In this document: positions 38,282 through 47,997 of the stretch, in pieces | Layout of the letters: each line of letters starts with the position of its first letter | Position numbering within the stretch: position 1 is the stretch's first letter | DNA from: Microbacterium maritypicum | Lineage (GTDB): Bacteria; Actinomycetota; Actinomycetes; Actinomycetales; Microbacteriaceae | Reading direction: 5' to 3' | Assembly: GCF_008868125.1 (NCBI RefSeq) | Contig: NZ_WAAQ01000001.1 | Location: 744,001-808,000 of the forward strand | DNA: 64,000 bases | Notes under the pieces: generated by a model | Database searches by the model: none | What the model was told of the DNA's origin: nothing | What the model saw: only the letters and a program-made list of their open reading frames with translations | Position numbers and translations under genes: made by a program

Positions 38282-39678
38282 CAGTCCGCCTCTACGACAC
38301 CCGCGCGCAGCAGCTGCGCGACTTCGTGCCTCTCGATCCCGAGAACATCACGATGTACGTGTGCGGACCCACGGTGCAATCAGGCCCCCACATCGGGCAC
38401 GTCAGGGCGGCCTTGAGCTTCGATCTGCTGCGCCGCTGGCTGCAGTACCGCCACGGTCGGGTCACCTTCGTGCGCAACGTCACCGACATCGACGACAAGG
38501 TGCTCGCGAACGCCACCGACTCCGAGCCGTGGTGGGCGCTCGCGTATCGCATGGAGCAGGAGTTCAGCGCGGCGTATGCGGGGGTCGGCATCCTGCCCCC
38601 GACGTACGAGCCGCGAGCCACGGCATCGGTGCCGCAGATGCAGGAGCTCATCGCGCTGCTGATCGAGCGCGGTCACGCATATCCGGCCCCTGATGGTTCG
38701 GGAGACGTGTACTTCGACGTGCGCTCCTGGCCGGACTACGGATCGCTCACCCATCAATCCCTCGATGCCATGGAAGCCGCGGAGGACGCCGACCCTCGGG
38801 GCAAGCGCAATCCGCAGGACTTCGCCCTGTGGAAGGGCAGCAAGCCCGAAGAGCCGGCAGACGCCACCTGGGCGTCGCCGTGGGGCGCCGGGCGTCCGGG
38901 ATGGCACATCGAGTGCTCCGCGATGTCGAAGCGCTATCTCGGGCCCGAGTTCGACATCCACGGCGGTGGGCTCGACCTGCGATTCCCGCATCACGAGAAC
39001 GAGCTCGCCCAGTCGACGGCGGCAGGTGACGGCTTCGCGCGCTACTGGATGCACAACGGTCTCGTCACCGTCGACGGCCAGAAGATGTCGAAGTCGCTTG
39101 GGAACTTCACGTTGGCAGCAGACGTGCTGGCCGCGCACCATCCGCTGGTGGTGCGCTACGCGCTCGCCGCCGCTCACTACCGGTCGAGCCTCGATCTCGG
39201 CGACTCATCGTGGGCCGAGGCCGAAGCGGCTCTGAGCCGGATCAGCACGTTCCAGCAGCGCGCCGCACGTGTTGCCGGAGGCGGCATCGGGTTCTTCCTG
39301 TCGCAGAGCCTCCCCGCGGCGTTCGCGGCGGCGATGGACGATGATCTCGGCGTGCCCCAGGCGCTCGCCGTGCTGCACGAGACGGTGCGTGCGGGAAATG
39401 CGGCGCTGGACGCGGGGGAGGACGACGCCGCGCTCGACGCGCTGCGCGCCGTGCTGGCGATGACGTCGGTCCTGGGCCTCACACACACATCCGGGGCGAA
39501 GGCCGACGCCTCGCAATCCGCTCTGGACGCCCTCGTCCAGACGATGATCACCCAGCGCGCTCAGGCACGCGCTGACAAGGACTGGGCGGCGGCGGATCGC
39601 ATCCGAGATGCGATCGCCGCCGCAGGAATCACGCTGGAGGACACTCCGGCCGGAACTCATTGGAGTATCGATGGCTAA
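38278..39678 (+). CDS. cysS: Cysteinyl-tRNA synthetase
   Basis: A 466-residue class I synthetase. It has C29 of the zinc site in MYVCGPTV, the HIGH-type PHIGH (37-41), and KMSKS at 269-273 as [29 protein letters not shown] and HHENELAQS are also family-typical. The GTG start overlaps ispDF by four bases. The MshC mycothiol ligase is a relative, but gene order and length favour CysRS. Confidence 0.97.
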   Translation: MTVRLYDTRAQQLRDFVPLDPENITMYVCGPTVQSGPHIGHVRAALSFDLLRRWLQYRHGRVTFVRNVTDIDDKVLANATDSEPWWALAYRMEQEFSAAYAGVGILPPTYEPRATASVPQMQELIALLIERGHAYPAPDGSGDVYFDVRSWPDYGSLTHQSLDAMEAAEDADPRGKRNPQDFALWKGSKPEEPADATWASPWGAGRPGWHIECSAMSKRYLGPEFDIHGGGLDLRFPHHENELAQSTAAGDGFARYWMHNGLVTVDGQKMSKSLGNFTLAADVLAAHHPLVVRYALAAAHYRSSLDLGDSSWAEAEAALSRISTFQQRAARVAGGGIGFFLSQSLPAAFAAAMDDDLGVPQALAVLHETVRAGNAALDAGEDDAALDALRAVLAMTSVLGLTHTSGAKADASQSALDALVQTMITQRAQARADKDWAAADRIRDAIAAAGITLEDTPAGTHWSIDG

Positions 39679-40684
39679 GCCAGGGCGCCCCGGCGCGAGC
39701 AAGGGAAACAAGAAGGGCCCGACCAAGGGCACCGGCGGACTCGGGCGCAAGGCGCTCGAGGGTCGGGGACCGACGCCGAAGGCGGAGGACCGCGCGTGGC
39801 ACCCCGCCGGCAAGCGCAAGGCCGCGGCCGAGCGCTACGCCGCCGCGACGGGCGGCAAGGGCCGCCCCGGTGGCAGCCGGCCGGGCTCCGGTGGCGGGGG
39901 CAACCGTGCGCCGAAGGCCAAGGCGGGAGACGACACCGAGAACGTGACGGGTCGCAACTCGGTCCTCGAGGCACTGCGGGCGAAGATCCCGGCGACGGCG
40001 TTCTACATCGCGCAGCGCGTCGAGATGGACGACCGCGTGAAGGAGATGCTCTCGATCGCCACGCATCGGGGCATCCCCGTGATGGAGGTCACACGTCCGG
40101 AGCTCGACCGCATGGCCGGGTTCGACGGTGTGCACCAGGGCGTCGCGATCAAGGTGCCGCCGTACGAGTACGCGCACCCGCAGGATCTGCTCGAGCAGGT
40201 CATCGACCGCGGCGAGGTGCCGCTGTTCGTGGCGCTCGACGGCATCACCGACCCCCGCAACCTCGGCGCCATCATCCGTTCCACCGCGGCGTTCGGCGGT
40301 CAGGGGATCATCCTTCCCCAGCGTCGCTCGGCCGGCGTCAACTCCGCCGCCTGGAAGACCAGTGCCGGAGCCGTCGCTCGCACCCCGGTAGCGCTGGCGA
40401 CCAACCTCACCACGCAGCTCAAGGAGTTCAAGAAGCAGGGCGTGTTCGTGCTCGGCCTCGACGGCGACGGCGATGTGTCGCTCCCGGAGCTCCAGCTCGC
40501 CGATCGTCCCGTGGTGATCGTCGTCGGCTCGGAGGGCAAGGGGCTGTCCCGCCTGGTCTCCGAGACCTGCGATCAGATCGTCTCGATCCCGATCTCTGCG
40601 GCCACCGAGTCGCTGAACGCCGGCATCGCGACCTCCGTCGCGCTCTACCAGGTCGCGTCGCTCCGCGCCGCGAAGAAGAACTAG
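39671..40684 (+). CDS. rlmB: TrmH/SpoU-family 23S rRNA (guanosine-2'-O)-methyltransferase RlmB
   Basis: A 337-residue protein. The first ~85 residues are a basic, Lys/Gly/Arg-rich, probably disordered extension. The substrate-binding domain starts at [15 protein letters not shown]. The knotted SpoU domain has [29 protein letters not shown] and [21 protein letters not shown]. It methylates ribosomal RNA using SAM. The ATG at 39671 overlaps the cysS end by eight bases. Confidence 0.93.
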   Translation: MAKPGRPGASKGNKKGPTKGTGGLGRKALEGRGPTPKAEDRAWHPAGKRKAAAERYAAATGGKGRPGGSRPGSGGGGNRAPKAKAGDDTENVTGRNSVLEALRAKIPATAFYIAQRVEMDDRVKEMLSIATHRGIPVMEVTRPELDRMAGFDGVHQGVAIKVPPYEYAHPQDLLEQVIDRGEVPLFVALDGITDPRNLGAIIRSTAAFGGQGIILPQRRSAGVNSAAWKTSAGAVARTPVALATNLTTQLKEFKKQGVFVLGLDGDGDVSLPELQLADRPVVIVVGSEGKGLSRLVSETCDQIVSIPISAATESLNAGIATSVALYQVASLRAAKKN

Positions 40685-40706
40685 ACCGTTCGAGGGAAGG
40701 CAGACC

Positions 40707-41348
40707 ATGGCTCGCATCATCGTGCTCGGAGGGACCGGTTACGCCGGTCGTCACATCGTCACGGAGGCGGTGAGCCGTGGCCATGCCGTGATCGCGATCT
40801 CGCGTTCCGCGCCGGCCGATCCGGTGGCGGGGGCCGCATATCTGCAGGGCTCCGCTCTCGACCTGGCGCCGCTCGCGGAAGCGTTCGTCGGCACGGACGC
40901 CGTGGTCTCGGCTCTCTCGCCGCGCGGTGACATGGCCGACCGTGCGCTCGAGGCGCTGTCGAATGTCGTCGAGCAGCTCGCGGGTACGGACACGCGTCTC
41001 GGCGTCGTCGGCGGCGCCGGCGGGAGCCTCGTGGCCCCCGGCGGGCCGCGCCTGTTCGATCAGGGCTTCCCGGAGGAGTACAAGCACGAGGCGCAGGTCG
41101 GCATCGACTCGCTGGCCCTCCTCGAGGCGACCGATGCGGGCCTGGACTGGTTCTTCATCCACCCCGCCGAGGTCTTCGGACCGTGGGCGGAGGGCGAGCG
41201 CACCGGTCACTACCGGGACGGCGGCGACGTGATCGTCCGCGACGCCGAAGGCAAGTCGTACATCTCGGGTGCCGACTTCGCCGTCGCGGTGGTCGACGAG
41301 ATCGAGCAGGGCAACCACCACAGGGAGCGGTTCACCGTCGGCTACTGA
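40707..41348 (+). CDS. NAD(P)-binding oxidoreductase, NmrA/flavin-reductase-like
   Basis: A 213-residue Rossmann-fold protein. The dinucleotide loop is VLGGTGYAGRHIV near the N-terminus, with DAVVSALSPRGD and LGVVGGAGGS later and FFIHPAEVFGPW near the end. It resembles the BVR-B/NmrA-like group of NADPH-dependent reductases; the substrate is unknown. A GAAGG ribosome-binding site precedes the ATG, 22 bases after rlmB, suggesting co-transcription. Confidence 0.75.
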   Translation: MARIIVLGGTGYAGRHIVTEAVSRGHAVIAISRSAPADPVAGAAYLQGSALDLAPLAEAFVGTDAVVSALSPRGDMADRALEALSNVVEQLAGTDTRLGVVGGAGGSLVAPGGPRLFDQGFPEEYKHEAQVGIDSLALLEATDAGLDWFFIHPAEVFGPWAEGERTGHYRDGGDVIVRDAEGKSYISGADFAVAVVDEIEQGNHHRERFTVGY

Positions 41349-41360
41349 GCCGCCGGTCGA

Positions 41361-42665
41361 TCAGACCAGATCCCGCCAGTCGACGTCCTCGTCCTCATCG
41401 GCGACCGGCGTCATGCCGGTGATGACGGGAAGACTCATCGTCTCGGTGGGCGGACCCATGATGGTGGCTTCGTCGCGCCGATGCCGCAGCACCTCGTTGA
41501 TGTAGCTGGTGAGCACCTCGGCGAGCGGGATGGAGCGTCCTTCCGCCTGAGACAGGTACCAGCGGTGCTCCAGCACCTGGTGGAACACCTCGGCCGGCTC
41601 GAGTTTGGCGCGCAGCTCGTAGGGGATCGCACGCACGACCGGCTCGAACACTCGGGTCAGCCACTCGTGCGCGTACATCTCCTCGTCCGCCCACTGCTTC
41701 GTCGAGCGGGCCCGGAACTCGTCGAGGTCGTTGAGCAGACGTCGTGCCTGGTTCTCCTCGACGTCGAGGCCGGTCAGGCGGATGAGACGGCGCTGATGAT
41801 GTCCGGCATCCACGACCTTCGGCTGGATCTCCACCACGGTGCCGTCTGCGGTCGTCGACATCGACATCTCGTCGATGTCGAAGCCGAGGGCGTTGAGCCG
41901 CTCGACACGTTCGGTGATGCGCCATGTCTCCGCGGCGGAGAACGACTCCTGTGCAGTCAGCTCTGCCCACAGCGACCGATACGACGACACGATGCCGTCG
42001 GCGATCGCGACCGCGTCCACGCCGTGCTCGAGCCGTCCGCCGGCAGCGAGGTCCATGATCTCGCCGGCGATGTTGGTGCGGGCGAGGTCGAGGTCGTAGG
42101 CGCGCTGGCCGTCGGTGAGCCCCTCCTCATGCAGCTCTCCCGTCTCCGCGTCGACGAGGTAGGCGGCGAATGCGCCGGCGTCCCGACGGAACAGGGTGTT
42201 CGACAGTGAGACGTCGCCCCAGTAGAAGCCCACGTTGTGCAGGCGGACGAGCAGCAGCGCGAGTGCGTCCACCAGACGGTTGGCGGTGTCCGGGCGCAGA
42301 ACGCGTGTGAACAGAGCGCGGTACGGCATCGAGAAGCGCAGGTGCGAGGTGACCAGCGCGGCGGGGAGTGGGTCACCATGCGCGTCGGTGCGCCCGGCGA
42401 TCACGGCCACCCGGTCGACGCAGGGTACATCGAGTCGGGCGAGGTTGCCGAGCATGTCGTACTCGCGCTGCGCCATCTCCGCGGTGGTCTCCTTGACGGC
42501 GACGACGCGACCGGAGAGGTCGGCGAAGCGCACGAGGTGGCGGGAGAGCCCCTTCGGGAGCGAGACGATGTGCTCGGACGGCCACTTCGCCAACGTGGTG
42601 GACCAGGGGAGGGAGAGCAACCCCGGGTCGATCTTGCTGGCGGTGATCCGCAGCGAATCCTGCAT
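41361..42665 (-). CDS. DUF4032 kinase-like protein
   Basis: A 434-residue protein. The N-terminal ~230 residues look like a lipopolysaccharide-kinase or protein-kinase-like fold: LSGRVVAVKETTAEMAQREY provides a VAVKE lysine, and LVRLHNVGFYWGDVSLSNTLF resembles the catalytic HxD..N loop with WGD. The C-terminal part, with EIQPKVVDAGHHQRR, is typical of DUF4032. Its target is unknown. It is convergent with the oxidoreductase gene and downstream of the msiK-type gene on the same strand. Confidence 0.8.
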   Translation of the reverse strand: MQDSLRITASKIDPGLLSLPWSTTLAKWPSEHIVSLPKGLSRHLVRFADLSGRVVAVKETTAEMAQREYDMLGNLARLDVPCVDRVAVIAGRTDAHGDPLPAALVTSHLRFSMPYRALFTRVLRPDTANRLVDALALLLVRLHNVGFYWGDVSLSNTLFRRDAGAFAAYLVDAETGELHEEGLTDGQRAYDLDLARTNIAGEIMDLAAGGRLEHGVDAVAIADGIVSSYRSLWAELTAQESFSAAETWRITERVERLNALGFDIDEMSMSTTADGTVVEIQPKVVDAGHHQRRLIRLTGLDVEENQARRLLNDLDEFRARSTKQWADEEMYAHEWLTRVFEPVVRAIPYELRAKLEPAEVFHQVLEHRWYLSQAEGRSIPLAEVLTSYINEVLRHRRDEATIMGPPTETMSLPVITGMTPVADEDEDVDWRDLV

Positions 42666-42700
42666 GGTGCTCCCTGGTTGCGTGCGAAGAGGAAAAAGAG

Positions 42701-42737
42701 ACGCGGCGCAGGCGACCGAAGTCAGCCTGCGCCGCGT
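42701..42737 (-). terminator. Terminator after the msiK-type gene
   Basis: 13-base arms acgcggcgcaggc (42701-42713) and 42725-42737 are perfect reverse complements. It lies 13 bases past the msiK stop, upstream of the DUF4032 gene. Confidence 0.75.
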
Positions 42738-42749
42738 CTGTGGATCCGA

Positions 42750-43853
<1,104 letters not shown>

Positions 43854-44083
43854 TGTCGTTTCTCCTTCACCGGCAGGTACGTGCCGGACGATCCGTAGTG
43901 ATGAAGCGGTGAGATGAGTCACCGTGACCCGTCTTTGGGTCGAATTCAGTATGACATGAACGGCTGTACCTGGGTATTTCTCAGCCTCACTGGTTAGCAT
44001 CGAACTCGGCCGCGCGCAGCGGCGATCGTCGCTGAGCGGCGGTCGGGGCCAACCCGGACCCCCGCAGACTCACAAGAGGAACG

Positions 44084-45028
44084 ATGTCGAGCGACGAAAC
44101 GCCGAACGTCCCCACACCTCGCAATTCTCGCGAGGCCGTGCGGGAGAAGGCTCAGCAAGTGCACGCCCAGCAGTCGAGGGCGCGCCTCATGCGACGTATC
44201 ATCATCGGCGCCGTCGCGGTCGTCGCGGTGGGGGCGATCGGCACTGCGGTGACCCTTGCGGTGTCCGCCCAGGTGTCCAAGCCCAAGCTCACCCCGACGG
44301 GGATGGAGTCGGACGGCGTGGTCGTCACAGACATCACCGCGGTCGCAGGATCCGACGAGGTCCCCGCGACACCGTCCGCAGAGCCGACCGATGCGGGTGC
44401 GTCGACCGAGCCGACGCCCAAGGCGACCACGTCTGAGAAGGTCGACATCCACGTCTACGTCGACTACCTCTCGCCGGACGCGGGGAAGTTCGAGCGGGCG
44501 AACGCGCGTCAGTTCGCCGGCTGGATCAGCGAGGGCGCCGTGACCGTCAGCTACCACCCGGTCGCTCTCCTCACCGCGAGCTCGAACGGCACCAAGTACT
44601 CGCTGCGCTCGGCGGCCGCAGCCGCCTGCGTCGCCACGCACTCGCCCGCGCAGTTCTACGCGTTCAACCACGACCTGCTGGACAACCAGCCCGAGGTCGG
44701 CAGCGACGGCATGTCCGATGAAGAGCTCGCGAACCTCGCCGCGGCGGTCGGCACCGACAACACCAAGGCCGTGCGGTCGTGCATCGAGAACGGCGACTTC
44801 GTCAGCTGGGCGAAGGATGCGACCACGCGCGCGCTGGACGGACCGCTCGCGGGCTCCAAGGACCTGGTCCTGCAGTCGGCTCCGATGGTCGTCGCGAACG
44901 GCGAAGCGTACGTCGGAGCGCTCGACGACCCGGCCGAGTTCTCGCAGTTCGTGCTCAGCGTCGCGAGCGATGCCTCGCGTGCCACGCCGACGCCGACTCC
45001 CACACCGACCACCACGCCTGCCCCCTAG
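44084..45028 (+). CDS. DsbA-like thioredoxin-fold membrane protein lacking CxxC
   Basis: A 314-residue protein: cytoplasmic N-terminus, one helix (~39-62), a Thr/Pro/Ala linker and an external thioredoxin-like domain that starts VDIHVYVDYLSPDAGKFERA. Related proteins have a CPYC-type active site at the SPDA position (130-133); here neither cysteine is present. APMVVANGEAYVGAL matches the usual cis-Pro region. It cannot be a standard disulfide oxidoreductase and may be a binding or chaperone version. It has its own ribosome-binding site and is divergent from msiK. Confidence 0.8.
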   Translation: MSSDETPNVPTPRNSREAVREKAQQVHAQQSRARLMRRIIIGAVAVVAVGAIGTAVTLAVSAQVSKPKLTPTGMESDGVVVTDITAVAGSDEVPATPSAEPTDAGASTEPTPKATTSEKVDIHVYVDYLSPDAGKFERANARQFAGWISEGAVTVSYHPVALLTASSNGTKYSLRSAAAAACVATHSPAQFYAFNHDLLDNQPEVGSDGMSDEELANLAAAVGTDNTKAVRSCIENGDFVSWAKDATTRALDGPLAGSKDLVLQSAPMVVANGEAYVGALDDPAEFSQFVLSVASDASRATPTPTPTPTTTPAP

Positions 45029-45073
45029 GTCGAAGCGGGGTCGATGCCATCGCTAAGCTTGTGGGTGGCATCC

Positions 45074-45146
45074 GCCGACTTGGCGCAATTGGTAGCGCAC
45101 CGTACTTGTAATACGGGGGTTACGGGTTCGAGTCCCGTAGTCGGCT
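45074..45146 (+). tRNA. tRNA-Thr (TGT)
   Basis: A 73-base complete cloverleaf: acceptor GCCGACT/AGTCGGC, D arm GCGC/GCGC, anticodon arm CCGTA-CTTGTAA-TACGG with anticodon TGT, and T arm ACGGG-TTCGAGT-CCCGT, with discriminator T. CCA is not encoded. Confidence 0.97.
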
Positions 45147-45212
45147 CAACAAACACCGACGGCATCAGCCGAGATGCGTATTGCACGCTCCCGCATTGCT
45201 ATCGTCGCCCTG

Positions 45213-45533
45213 ATGGCGAACCTAGATAGTCGGGGGATGACTCCTGAAGAGCGTATGAACACGTTTCTGCTGCACCCGGAGTGGTTCGGAGGCGACCGGA
45301 TACCGGAGAGGTTTGTGGTCTCAGCTGAGCTGCGAAAGCGGCTCCGGGAGTGGAATCAGGTCTGGGAGACCGTGCTGGATCCGGTCACTGAAATGCGATG
45401 GCCAGATCCACAGATCAGACGCACATGGATCGCTGAGGGCGAGCAGCTCGTGGCAGATCTGCAGGCAGAGCTCGGGCCGGGCTTGTCCGTCGTCGGCGAT
45501 TTTGCCCGGTATGCCCCGCCGCGTAGGTCGTAG
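45213..45533 (+). CDS. Hypothetical protein
   Basis: A 106-residue soluble, charged protein (MTPEERMNTFLLHPEWFGGD, LRKRLREWNQVWETVLDP, WIAEGEQLVADLQAELGPG). No domain is recognised. It follows tRNA-Thr and lacks a clear ribosome-binding site; ATG 45237 is an alternative start. The amino-acid pattern is that of a real coding region, and the next gene lies 9 bases further on. Confidence 0.55.
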   Translation: MANLDSRGMTPEERMNTFLLHPEWFGGDRIPERFVVSAELRKRLREWNQVWETVLDPVTEMRWPDPQIRRTWIAEGEQLVADLQAELGPGLSVVGDFARYAPPRRS

Positions 45534-45542
45534 GCTCTGCGC

Positions 45543-45833
45543 ATGAGCGAGCCCGATGCGGAGCCGACCCCGTCGCTGATCCAGCAGCGACTCGCCCTAC
45601 AGCGCAGGCGGGTGGGGGCGGTATCTCAACTGGGGTTCTCAGCCGTCGTCTTGGCCGGCTGGATCTTCGTTCTCGTCCTCGACGGCCCCAACGTGTGGCG
45701 CTGGATCGGCATCGTCGTGTTCGCGCTCGGTGCCGCGATCGGGGCTGTCCAGCTCCGCACGGCGCTGCGGGAGACCCGGGCTTTCGAGACTCGACACGGC
45801 CCGGGAGCTGGCGTCCAGAAGCGAACGGAGTGA
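45543..45833 (+). CDS. Small two-helix membrane protein
   Basis: A 96-residue protein. A hydrophilic start (PSLIQQRLALQRRR) precedes two hydrophobic helices, ~30-47 (GFSAVVLAGWIFVLVL) and ~52-70 (WRWIGIVVFALGAAIGAVQL), and a charged tail. It lies 9 bases after the previous gene. No family is recognised; possibly one operon with its neighbours. Confidence 0.65.
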   Translation: MSEPDAEPTPSLIQQRLALQRRRVGAVSQLGFSAVVLAGWIFVLVLDGPNVWRWIGIVVFALGAAIGAVQLRTALRETRAFETRHGPGAGVQKRTE

Positions 45834-45930
45834 GCGGTTCTTCGCTTCGCTACCTCCGGCTCCGGCGGGTCGGCTGATGTCCGTCTCACGGGGGATGCGC
45901 CTGCTCACGTGCCTGCGTACCGTTGCACCC

Positions 45931-46149
45931 ATGACCGCATCAGAGGAGAGTTCGAAGAAGAAGCCGGGGTATGGCATCGCCACAGGGATGGCGCTCGGGC
46001 TGCCGCTGGGCGTTGCGGCCGGGCTGATCTTCTTCGACAGCGTTGCGATCGGCGCAGGTGTGGGTATCTCTGTGGGTCTCGCGATCGGTGCAGGACTCGA
46101 GTATTCGTGGAAGAACGGCGAGCCCAAGGCCGAGGCCGAGGACGAGTAG
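45931..46149 (+). CDS. Small glycine-rich two-helix membrane protein
   Basis: A 72-residue protein from ATG 45931: a Lys-rich start (SSKKKPGYG), two glycine-zipper-like helices (IATGMALGLPLGVAAGLIFF and GAGVGISVGLAIGAGLEYSW) and an acidic tail (EPKAEAEDE). The hairpin of two small helices resembles many short actinobacterial membrane proteins of unknown role. No clear ribosome-binding site. Confidence 0.6.
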   Translation: MTASEESSKKKPGYGIATGMALGLPLGVAAGLIFFDSVAIGAGVGISVGLAIGAGLEYSWKNGEPKAEAEDE

Positions 46150-46228
46150 GTCACTCTTCCGGCCCTTCGCAGAGCAGGGGTGCAGGGGAGTGAGCGGAAC
46201 ATCCGCCCCTCCCTCGTCCTAGGCTGGT

Positions 46229-46510
46229 GTGATGCTCCACGGACTGATTCGCCCTGTCGAAGCCCACAGCGTGACGCTGAAGGGCGAAGACCTCGCCGAG
46301 GTTCGCGCGCAGCTCACCGCTCAGGCTCCCGCCGGATGGGACCTCGTCTCGGCGATGGCGACGATGGAGAAAGCAGGATCGATGCGCTCGGTCGAAGGCA
46401 AGTTCCTGCGTCGTGACGGTATCCGTGAGATCGAAGGCGACGACATGGCTGCCCTCGAGTCGCAGGTGCCCGAGGGATGGCAGCTGCTCTCCGTATGGCG
46501 GACGAGCTGA
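46229..46510 (+). CDS. Hypothetical protein with an internal duplication
   Basis: A 93-residue soluble protein from GTG 46229 (ATG 46232 is equally possible). Two halves resemble each other: GEDLAEVRAQLTAQAPAGWDLVSA and GDDMAALESQVPEGWQLLSV. The end of each, GW-x-L-(V/L)-S-(A/V), recalls small DUF4177-type domains. The C-terminus is WRTS. No function can be assigned. Confidence 0.6.
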   Translation: MMLHGLIRPVEAHSVTLKGEDLAEVRAQLTAQAPAGWDLVSAMATMEKAGSMRSVEGKFLRRDGIREIEGDDMAALESQVPEGWQLLSVWRTS

Positions 46511-46544
46511 GGCTCACGCGTCTCTGATCGTGGTCTCGGCGTAC

Positions 46545-46868
46545 TCAGTCCACTGAGACGGGTTCTGGTGTGTCGACGACCTCGTCGATGAGGCCGATCC
46601 CGCCTGTCGAGCTCGCGGACTGCATGAGGTCCTGAATCCACGAGGGGTTCAGCGGGGGCGCCTCCGGCTCGTCGAAGGTGAAGCGGAGCGGAATCGAGGG
46701 GTGCAGCCAGATCGTCGAGCGTCCTGCGGGATCTCCGTCGGGATGACGCCACGACAGGGTGAAGCTCTCGTTGCGTCGCAACTTGGTGGCGATGACCACC
46801 TTCAGATGCGCGAGCGCGCGGTCCTCGATATGGATCTCCTCGCCGTTGCCGTACTGGATCGTTCCCAT
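46545..46868 (-). CDS. DUF7882-type small conserved protein, second copy
   Basis: A 107-residue protein from ATG 46868; the frame is open further upstream but that part looks non-coding. It starts MGTIQYGNGEEIHIEDRALA and carries the same core as the copy at 8733-9065: IATKLRRNESFTLSW, STIWLHPSIPLRFTFDEP and SSTGGIGLIDE. The start region with YG and HIEDRALAHL defines the family. The role is unknown. It converges on the duplicated hypothetical gene. Confidence 0.7.
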   Translation of the reverse strand: MGTIQYGNGEEIHIEDRALAHLKVVIATKLRRNESFTLSWRHPDGDPAGRSTIWLHPSIPLRFTFDEPEAPPLNPSWIQDLMQSASSTGGIGLIDEVVDTPEPVSVD

Positions 46869-46956
46869 CTCTGCACCATAGCCGCCACCGCGCGCACTTT
46901 CCGCGCCAGATCGTGATGGTGAAAGAGCATATCGGAGTATCGCATTAGAGGGTGAT

Positions 46957-47013
46957 ATGTTACTGAACGTTGAGTTTCCTGGTGGGTACGACGTCGTGAC
47001 ACCAGGTGGATGA
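46957..47013 (+). CDS. 18-codon leader ORF before ppk2
   Basis: ATG 46957 follows AGAGGGTGAT, a good ribosome-binding site, and encodes MLLNVEFPGGYDVVTPGG to a TGA at 47011-47013. Its 3' part folds into a hairpin (cctggtg 46978-46984 with 47000-47006). A perfect 13-bp hairpin begins two bases after its stop. The arrangement resembles a leader peptide with an attenuator in front of ppk2. There is no direct evidence for translation. Confidence 0.4.
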   Translation: MLLNVEFPGGYDVVTPGG

Positions 47014-47015
47014 CT

Positions 47016-47052
47016 GCGCAGGTGGCCGACTCCCCGCCGCGGCCACCTGCGC
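47016..47052 (+). terminator. 13-bp hairpin in the ppk2 leader (terminator or attenuator)
   Basis: Arms gcgcaggtggccg (47016-47028) and 47040-47052 are perfect reverse complements, followed by ttgccc. It lies between the short leader ORF and the ppk2 start, 49 bases before the ATG. It may end the leader transcript or control read-through into ppk2. Confidence 0.6.
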
Positions 47053-47100
47053 TTGCCCCTGAAGGGCGTGATCCATGGAGCACCGGGGGAGGGGTATGTC

Positions 47101-47931
47101 ATGAGCAGCTCGCCGGAGTCGCAGCGGTCCATGCCGGAGTGGCAGAGCGGCGACCCCTATGAGACCGCGCTCACGCGGGAGGCGTACGCATGCGAGAAGC
47201 GCCTGCTGCAGATCGAACTCCTCAGACTCCAGGCGCACATCACGCGCTCGTCCGACCGCGTGCTCATCCTGTTCGAGGGAAGAGACGCGGCGGGCAAAGG
47301 CGGCGCGATCACGCGCTTCATGGAGCACCTGAACCCCCGGGGTGCCCGTGTCGTGGCACTCGACAAACCCACCGATGCGGAGCGGACGCAGTGGTATTTC
47401 CAGCGCTACGTCGCGCATCTCCCCTCCGGCGGCGAGATCGTGATGATGGATCGCTCCTGGTACAACCGCGCCGGTGTCGAGCGGGTCATGGGCTACTGCT
47501 CGTCGGCCGAGTACGAGGAGTTCATCCAGACCGTGCCGGAGTTCGAGCGCATGCTCGTCGGCTCGGGCATCCGCCTCGTGAAGCTGTGGTTCTCGATAGA
47601 TGAGGCGGAGCAGCGGCGCCGCTTCGCGTACCGGGGCGAAGACGCGGTCGCGCAGTGGAAGCTCAGCCCGACTGACCTCGCGAGCGTCGACCGCTGGGAC
47701 GAGTACATCGCAGCGGAGGAGGCGATGTTCCTCCGCACGGACACCCCTGCCCTCCCCTGGGTCGTCATCGCGTCGAACGACAAGAGGCGCGCGCGGCTGG
47801 AGGCGATGAGGTGCGTCCTCTCGCGGTTCGACTACCCGGGCAAGGATCCGTTGATCGCTCACGCCCCTGATCCGCGGCTCGTGGGGCGCCCCTCTCAGAT
47901 CCGCCACGAGGGGGAGAGGCCGACGCGGTGA
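47101..47931 (+). CDS. ppk2: Polyphosphate kinase 2
   Basis: A 276-residue P-loop enzyme of the PPK2 family, which uses polyphosphate to phosphorylate nucleoside diphosphates (or the reverse). The Walker A region is LFEGRDAAGKGGAI (58-70) and Walker B MMDRSWYNRAG (115-125). The lid has the RRRFAYR arginines (near residues 171-179), and SPTDLASVDRWDEY is also family-typical. GGGGGAGGGG precedes the ATG at 47101. It complements Ppk1 at 26 kb. Length fits a one-domain class I PPK2. Confidence 0.93.
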   Translation: MSSSPESQRSMPEWQSGDPYETALTREAYACEKRLLQIELLRLQAHITRSSDRVLILFEGRDAAGKGGAITRFMEHLNPRGARVVALDKPTDAERTQWYFQRYVAHLPSGGEIVMMDRSWYNRAGVERVMGYCSSAEYEEFIQTVPEFERMLVGSGIRLVKLWFSIDEAEQRRRFAYRGEDAVAQWKLSPTDLASVDRWDEYIAAEEAMFLRTDTPALPWVVIASNDKRRARLEAMRCVLSRFDYPGKDPLIAHAPDPRLVGRPSQIRHEGERPTR

Positions 47932-47997
47932 TGTCTGCGGGTCGCCACCGGAGGGCATCCGGGAATGCGAGGGGTGGACTCGGAGGTTTTTCCCCTC

